Below are positions 58,340-64,000 of a DNA stretch of 64,000 bases, one piece after another. The notes below the pieces were generated by a model. It searched no databases and had not been told where the DNA came from. It saw only the letters and a program-made list of their open reading frames with translations. Position 1 is the stretch's first letter, and every line of letters starts with the position of its first letter. Where the stretch lies: NCBI GenBank assembly GCA_023853785.1, contig JAJIRX010000214.1, positions 124,001 to 188,000 on the forward strand, given 5' to 3'. Origin of the DNA: Psilocybe azurescens. Lineage: Eukaryota; Basidiomycota; Agaricomycetes; Agaricales; Agrocybaceae. Both the position numbers and the translations under genes were made by a program.

Positions 58340-60010
58340 CGAGGCCAGCGACACCACGTAAGTCGCGAATCCCACATACCGCCCCCACTAACCGCCCCCC
58401 CCCTCCTTTTGATATAGGCCGACAACAACGCCGCGTATGTACCGCATGTACCGCAACACGTACAGTACGACAACAGCACGCATTACAATGGCGGGCACAA
58501 CACGTACCGACAACAACAACAACAACGCGCACGGCACATACCGCGACACATACCGACAACAACGACGACACGACGCACGTACACGACCGCACGTACAACA
58601 CGAGCGGCTGCATGCACGGCGGCCACGATGGCGATGGCGACCACGTCGACAACCACAATGGACGGGGCCACGTCACGACAACCACAACGCGTCGCGACGG
58701 ACGCAGCGGCCACAAAGATGAGGGCGACAACACGTCACGGCGGACGTGTACCATGGCCACAACAATGATGGCACGTACGACTCGACCGACACATTTGGCG
58801 GGGGCTAAGACCGATATGATCACCCTCCCGCCCCCTTTTTTCATTTTTACTTCTTTTTCACTTTTTTTCTTTTTTTCTTTTTGTTTTCTCTTTCTCTTTT
58901 GTTTTACATTTATATGTTTGTTCATTCATTTAATCCAAGTACATACGCTCCTGCCCAGCTTTTTGTCTGTTATGTTTTTGTTTTTGTTTTTTTGTTTCCA
59001 ATGATGGATCTCACAACTAAATAATAATGTAGTACATAGCTATTAATATATTATATTATGCTCATGAATTTACACTAAGATTAAAAGACTACTATATTCC
59101 AGTTGAAATCCAACTGGATTCCATTTCATTTTATGTGAAGTTAAAGTTGAAACTCCAACTGGAGTTCATCTGGAGTCCAGGTGGATTCTAATTGAACTCC
59201 ACCTGGACTACAGTTGGACTCAAGTGGAATTATTTGGAGTCCACCTGGAGTCCACCTATCAAAGTTAATTTTTTGAACATTTACATATGCGAGCAGGTAA
59301 CAAGGCGACGTGAGCGCAGCTGTGACACAAAGTAAGTCGCAAACCCCACCCACCGCTGCCACTAACCCACCCCCCTCTTTCTCATATAGACCGATGGTGT
59401 ACGTGTACTGCACATACCACGACATGCAACGTGTACGGTACAACAACGGTATGTACGAAAGCGGACATGACACGTAGGGACAACAACAACGGCATGCAGG
59501 ATGCGTACCGTGACATGTACGACACATGGCGGCCACAACAACGACACACACAACACCAAGTATGACACCCACGTACGGCACCCACAACAGCCGCAGAAGC
59601 GACAACGACGACATGTACGACACCAAGTACGATGGCCACGCATGACGGCCACAACGGACACAACGGCCACAAGGACAACGACACATACAGCGGATGCACC
59701 ACACCCACCACGACGATGGCATGTATGACTGATACGACCACCCGTCCACCACTTTTTAAAAAAAAATTTTCACTTTTTTCTTTTGTTCTCTCATTTTCTT
59801 TTACATTTATGTGTTTGTTTGTTCATTTAACCCAAGTATATACCCTCCCGCCCATCTTTTACTCTGTTATGTTTTTTATTTTTATTTTATTTTGTTACAA
59901 TGGACTTTGCATGTAGATAATAATGTAGTATATAGTTATTAATATATTATATTGCACTCATGAATTTACACTAAGATTGATGGATTGAAATATTCTAGTC
60001 GGAATCCAAT
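58340..60010. repeat. Two direct copies of a ~700-bp repeat of unknown class
   Basis: Copy 1 (about 58340-59095) and copy 2 (about 59310-60000) share, in order, a GTAAGTCGC...ATATAG intron-like segment, a CGTAC/CAACAA/GACAC-rich stretch, a C/T-rich block, TTTTACATTTATRTGTTTGTT, TCCAAGTACATACGCTCC-like sequence, TAATAATGTAGTAYATAG and TATTAATATATTATATT, then ATGAATTTACACTAAGATT. The GC-rich half could be a decayed low-complexity gene end (DTY/NGHN-type codons), but no frame is convincing. Confidence 0.75.
59100..59265. repeat. Palindromic GGAGTCCACCTGGA cluster
   Basis: Between the two copies of the duplicated repeat lies a run of 11-15 base steps made of TCCAACTGGA, GGAGTCCAGGTGGA and TCCACCTGGAGTCCACC. 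Its two strands are nearly interchangeable, so it can fold extensively. Confidence 0.8.
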
Positions 60011-60011
60011 G

Positions 60012-60100
60012 ATACAGGGTAGATTATATAAGCAGTGTACAGTAGGTGTATGATATAAGGATTATATAAGCAGTGTATAGTAGATGTATGATAGTAGTGA
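60012..60100. repeat. Two tandem copies of ~45-bp unit
   Basis: GATTATATAAGCAGTGTACAG, then TAGGTGTATGATA, recurs immediately as GATTATATAAGCAGTGTATAG, TAGATGTATGATA. Confidence 0.85.
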
Positions 60101-60207
60101 TAACTGTGTAAATCTATTTTTTATTCAGCCTAAAGGTGTGGGAAATTGTTTTTACTCAGCTTCAAGCCATGGGAATTCCACTTTATTACTGTATTGGCTA
60201 TAAATAA

Positions 60208-60330
60208 CTCTATTCCCTTCATTCCCCATCATTCCCCTCCATTCCTCTCCAATTCCTTCATTCCCTCTTCAATCCCCTCTATTCCCTCTATTCCCTCTAT
60301 TCCCTTCACTCCCTTTCTCAATCCCTCCAG
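60208..60330. repeat. Imperfect (CTCTATTCC)n microsatellite
   Basis: A run of CATTCCCCTC, CATTCCCTC and CTCTATTCC steps, pyrimidine-only for more than 100 bases on the plus strand. Confidence 0.85.
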
Positions 60331-60384
60331 TCCTAGGGAATATGTGGGGAGTGAGAAGTACTGATACTATAGGCCATTGTTGAA

Positions 60385-60595
60385 TTTTTTTCTGATCAGA
60401 AGGGAAGATCCTATGGTAAAAGTACATGGTTCCTCAATATACCATAGTGTAGATGCCTGACATATGTAAGTTTGGAGATATTGACCAATGGGGAAACATA
60501 CCCATAAGGAAATTGAAGAGCATTGAGGTGTTGAGGCAGCCGCTAATCACACCTTCCTGGGCACTGACTGGAATTGCAATGTTTGGTGTAGACAT
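60385..60595 (-). pseudogene. Truncated copy of the 24.4-kb membrane protein gene
   Basis: ATG at 60595 (MSTPNIAIPVSAQEGVISG, then CLNTSMLFNFLMG), a GTATGT...TATGTCAG intron at the same place and phase as in the 24.4-kb gene, and the start of exon 2 (GIYTMVY, TGA, GTMYFY). The TGA replaces the GGA codon of the other copy. Homology stops soon after, near 60385. The remaining exons are absent. Confidence 0.85.
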
Positions 60596-60639
60596 GGGAA
60601 ATATGGTAGACTGAAGGTAATACACTTACCACAGACTTT

Positions 60640-61260
60640 CTTATATACATCGGTCAACTATCGTATTCATAGCTCAACCTGGTATCAGTACCATATGGCA
60701 GATCATGGATGGTGTCATTCAGCCACTTCCATGGTTCGACTTTCTTGTTTCATGAAACTAATATACGTCTTTGTGTTTCAATACAGATCTTGCTGGGTAG
60801 ATAAGCCACGGTTGAGGAGCAACTGACTCAATATCTAACTTACACCTTGTTCTTGTGCTTAAATAGATCAAGGACCAAAATAACATCTTCAAGTTCATTT
60901 GACATCATCCAGCAATTACACCACCAAATTTTTTTCCTCTGACATATATAAATATATGAGCAGCTTGATCCCTGAGATCTTAAATCAGACAGATCTTCAT
61001 TCTAAGACAGTGCAATTTCAAGAATTGTCTCGTATCATGCAATCTGGAAGAAGCCGGTAGAACTTATTTTCATGCGTTCAAACTTCAACTAGGGAGAGGG
61101 AGGTGTCTAGTGAGAACCTGGAGTGAGTGTGGTTCCACTTGCCCATCGAACATGTGAGATTGTGCCAAGTAAAACCGGGGCTTTGTAAGGTGAATAGAGT
61201 GAGAAAAACTTAGGCGAACATCACATGTAAATTGCAACGACATCTATCGATGAAGGACAC
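60640..61260. other. Intergenic sequence, no gene recognised
   Basis: No ORF or repeat I can support. It may include the 5' end of the retroelement that follows. Confidence 0.4.
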
Positions 61261-61299
61261 GTGAGTACACATAAGTTTTTTTTCCTCGAACCACGTCCT

Positions 61300-62935
61300 C
61301 AGAAAAAAAATCTAAAATTTTCATTGAACATCCAAGCAACATTGATGGACACAAGCTTTCTAAAACAAACCTTTAAAAGTCCTCTACCTCATTATGACAT
61401 TGTCCGAATACCTTACCAAGACCCGAACGACATCACCACACAGCCCATCAGAGAAGCACACGTCGGCAATGGACCTGTCATGGCTACGAAGTTCTAATAT
61501 TGGCGCAGCCGACCTATTCATGGGTCCAAATCCACCCGACATGCGGCCCTTAGGCAGCCAGACGAGCCCCTCAATGGCTTCACACAGCCTAGACATGACC
61601 TGGACCAGCCAGTAGTCAACTCTGAGTCTGTGGAAGGTGTGGCATTGCGCAGAGCCGCCCTGCGGGAAGCGTTTATGGCATTGACCGATGAGGAAAGGTT
61701 GGTAGTGATGCCGATCACCACTTCTGGAAGTTCTCCACAGAAAATGACAATGCCAATCCGTCAGTGCCACCCATCAAAGTTTCCCTGCCAGCAAGGCAAT
61801 ACTTATTGTCTGAAGAGGATGACGAGCCCGTCAATGAATCCTCTGGAGAGAGCATATTCACCTTCCAGCATCATGAGGCACTCAAAGACCTGGTCCACCT
61901 CAAGAAACATCTTCCACTGACGATGTTTCTGGCCAAATCAATTGAAACACTATTCTTGGATTTCAGCTCCATACCTACCATCACCAACAAAGGTGTCGGG
62001 TGGAACAGTGAAACATACCGTCATTGGCACAAGCTTCTTCCCGGACAAAGCTAAAATGGATATTGCCAATTGGAGCGAAGCATGATGTAATATTCTTGTA
62101 TTCTATAAGGAGAATTCATCCCCGGGCTATTTTCAGCACCAACTAGACCATCATAACTGGATGATTGGTCGCCAATTCCTTAAGGAGAATTTTGCAACTA
62201 TCCTGAGGTTCGATATCCTCATTAGGAAGGAACACGCCGCCTCCCCTGTTGAGTTCATGCTCCTGATTTACAAGGAGAAGTATCTCTGCATCGAACATGA
62301 AGTGATGGCCGAAGAACTGATGGCCCTGCGCACAGAAACCGCCACCTTCAAGACCTCTCAGCACTATTCTTCCTCCCTTTCTACTCCTCCCTGTTCCTCT
62401 CAACGTAGCAAGCTTGCAGCATCTTCTGCCCGGCTGTCCCCTTGAGGGTTTCTCCCCTTTTCAGAAAGGCAGTGGGGGTATCACGGGATCCCCCATCTGC
62501 CTTATCTGTGCCTGTCTCGGCCATTGCTTCTCCGATTGCTCTCAAACGTCGTTTGAGTCTGGGAAGCCCCTCTGGTCCACTTATTCCAACTCCAAACTCA
62601 CCTCTTTGAGTACTCAAAGACCTATCTGCATTGTTTGGAACCTCAGCAGCTCAGCTAGATGCTCAAGTCATTCCATTGTTCACCCTCTCCATACATGCTC
62701 CTTCTGTGTCAACACCTCCCATCACACGACCCTTTGGGCATGCCTCTGAATCGTTGCACCTCCACAACCATGTCATCACACCGTACAGCGCAGATGCCTT
62801 TGAAGCGGCCTTGGAGGCTGCCTCCCTGACATTGACGTATCCATGTTTGGTTCACAAACTTCGTCATGGCTTCCCCCTCGGTGATATGCCCCGCTCATTG
62901 AGATGTTCACCCCTCCAATCACACCTCTGGCGTTG
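61300..62935 (+). pseudogene. Retroelement gag-like region, frameshifted
   Basis: Pieces in several frames: MALTDEERLVVMPITTSGSS (about 61675), a block VSLPARQYLLSEEDDEPVNE (about 61775), HLKKHLPLTMFLAKSIETLF (about 61905), ETYRHWHKLLP, then AKMDIANWSEA, NWMIGRQFLKENFATILRFD (about 62156), EHEVMAEELMALRTETATF (about 62298), then Ser/Pro-rich linker and YSADAFEAALEAASLTLTYP (about 62785), LVHKLRHGFPLG. This matches the N-terminal part of a retroelement polyprotein common in mushroom genomes: a gag-like domain, a linker, and the lead into reverse transcriptase. Frame changes and stops throughout. Confidence 0.6.
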
Positions 62936-64000
62936 AGCATCATGAAGTCATTCTCTCATATCTTTGCAGCAAACGAGAACTCGGACGTATGTCCAGACCC
63001 TTTTCTTGCAGCAAAGTTGAGGAGTTATTACACAGCCCTTTCCGGCTCCTCTCCCCTTCATGTCATTCCTAAGGCCACTGCTCCTGGCAAGCCTCCTAAA
63101 CACCGCCCTGACCATCAACCTCTCCTTCAAGGATGATCAGGGTATCTCCGTCAATGGACTTATTGACTCTGACGAGTTCCCTACACGCTGGGGCGGTGCC
63201 TGCGATGTTGAACATATCATATGTATTTCCTCTGACACTTCTCGTCCTTTGGTCATTTACTATTTATTAAAGATCGCTTGTGCCCCTCTCGGTACCCAAG
63301 CCGGCCACTCTCAACATTGAGTCGGCTTTCTGTACTGTTCCTGTACTCCCTGAGCACAAGAACTTTACAGTCATGGAGTGCGATGGCTTCTGGATAGACC
63401 ATGTCTGTCCTTTTGGCTGTTCATCATCTGGCAGCAACCAAGGCAAGATCACTGATGCCACTGTTGATATCTTGGAGTACAAAGGTATCGGGCCTATCAA
63501 GAAGTGGGTTGATGATTTAAACATCTTTTGCTACCCTTCCGCCACAGGTTCATTCTGCAACATCAATGACACCAGCCCATTAGGGCAATCCTTCTGTTAT
63601 GATTACGACTTGTCATCACTCAAGGACACAGTTGCCTCCTTGGGCATTCCGTGGCACAAGACAAAGGTTCAGGAGTTCAGTAACACCTTTCAATATGTGG
63701 GCTTTGACTGGCTGATCCTGGAGAAGTCTGTCTTGTTACCCAATGAGAAGCGACTACATTATCTGGCCCTGGTCACGACATTCGTCTATTGTTTTGAGCA
63801 TTCTCAAGCACCTCTATCCGATGCCTTGAAAATCAATGGGGTCCTTGTGGACATCTCATTTGTGTATCCCTCTGGCCACTCCTTCCTGTCCAATCTTTCA
63901 AACTGGATTGCCCATTTTCCCCATTGACTCGCTTCGCCGCTACATCCCTGCCTCCGTCATCTCTGACCTCAAATAGTGGTCAATGCAGCTTGCCGTATCT
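62936..64000 (+). pseudogene. Reverse transcriptase region (DIRS- or Ty3-like), continues past window
   Basis: Blocks: SSPLHVIPKATAPGKP (about 63053), NLSFKDDQGISVNGLIDSDE (about 63117), RWGGACDVEHI, TLNIESAFCTVPVLPEHK (about 63307), FWIDHVCPFGCSSSGSNQG (about 63388), KKWVDDLNIFCY (motif C with DD, about 63502), LGIPWHKTKVQEFSNTFQYV (about 63637), SVLLPNEKRLHYL and a later SFVYPSGHSFLSNLSNWIAH. Motif A reads LNIESAF where an Asp is expected (AAC at 63313-63315 in place of GAC), which would abolish catalysis. Frame changes occur near 63100 and 63280, and a stop follows the last block (63925). The architecture fits the RT of DIRS-type or Ty3-type elements of Agaricomycetes; I cannot decide which. 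Confidence 0.7.

Noticed and set aside
57938..58925. Overlapping His/Asn/Thr- and Val/Arg-rich ORFs
   Set aside because: Low-complexity GC-rich repeat; all frames open, no conserved motif.

Overview
The window looks like a gene-poor, transposon-rich stretch of a basidiomycete genome, most likely a mushroom-forming fungus (Agaricomycetes). The evidence is GT-AG introns of about 40-70 bases, a NACHT-WD40 NLR-type gene, two kinds of fungal seven-helix membrane protein gene, a PIN-like transporter remnant, an HXXXD-type acyltransferase remnant, PIF/Harbinger, Tc1/mariner-like and hAT-like elements, and a long hypothetical protein family I associate with basidiomycetes. There are no operons, Shine-Dalgarno sites or other prokaryotic features. 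All family names come from reading translated sequence by eye; no search was run.

Layout. 1-3,020 is a minisatellite of about 73-bp units, each with a short hairpin. 3,222-6,420 is a decayed copy of the long hypothetical protein, followed by two GC-rich arrays (6,548-7,190). 7.2-11.8 kb has no convincing gene but holds a run of hairpin-bearing repeats (10.16-10.73 kb). 11,785-17,224 (minus) is a NACHT-WD40 gene with 14 near-identical WD40 units and many frameshifts. 17.7-21.8 kb (minus) holds an unrecognised ORF, a coiled-coil gene remnant and an auxin-efflux-carrier-like remnant. 23.3-24.5 kb (minus) is a seven-helix protein gene with a few lesions. 28.06-28.90 kb (minus) encodes a secreted, cysteine-rich, Thr-rich surface protein. 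34.9-36.6 kb (plus) is a DUF6533-like membrane protein gene.

37-45 kb is AT-rich and built mostly from transposon remains: a fold-back element with ~590-bp arms around a hAT-like C-terminus, a Tc1/mariner-like remnant with inverted repeats, and diverged ~150-bp tandem repeats. A C2-domain gene fragment lies at 44.1-45.1 kb. Next comes a nested structure: a MITE split by a complete 2,986-bp PIF/Harbinger element (TTA target duplication), beside a partial MITE copy and with an uninterrupted copy at 51.3 kb. 49.9-50.4 kb (minus) is a small secreted protein. 52-58 kb holds an inverted pair of short coding-like repeats, an unrecognised gene carrying a small MITE, an acyltransferase pseudogene, a CACTG-ended fold-back MITE and a fragment related to the unrecognised gene. 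58-60 kb is a duplicated repeat of unknown class. 60.4 kb carries a second, truncated copy of the 24.4-kb membrane protein gene, and 61.3-64 kb is a retroelement with gag-like and reverse-transcriptase parts.

Almost every gene-like region carries one-base frameshifts, and many sit in homopolymer runs. These may be assembly errors or real decay. Some substitutions (in-frame TGA codons, a reverse-transcriptase Asp-to-Asn change) argue that at least part of the decay is real. The genes do not form an evident pathway. The common theme is non-self recognition, surface and secreted proteins, and mobile DNA, typical of an accessory fungal region.
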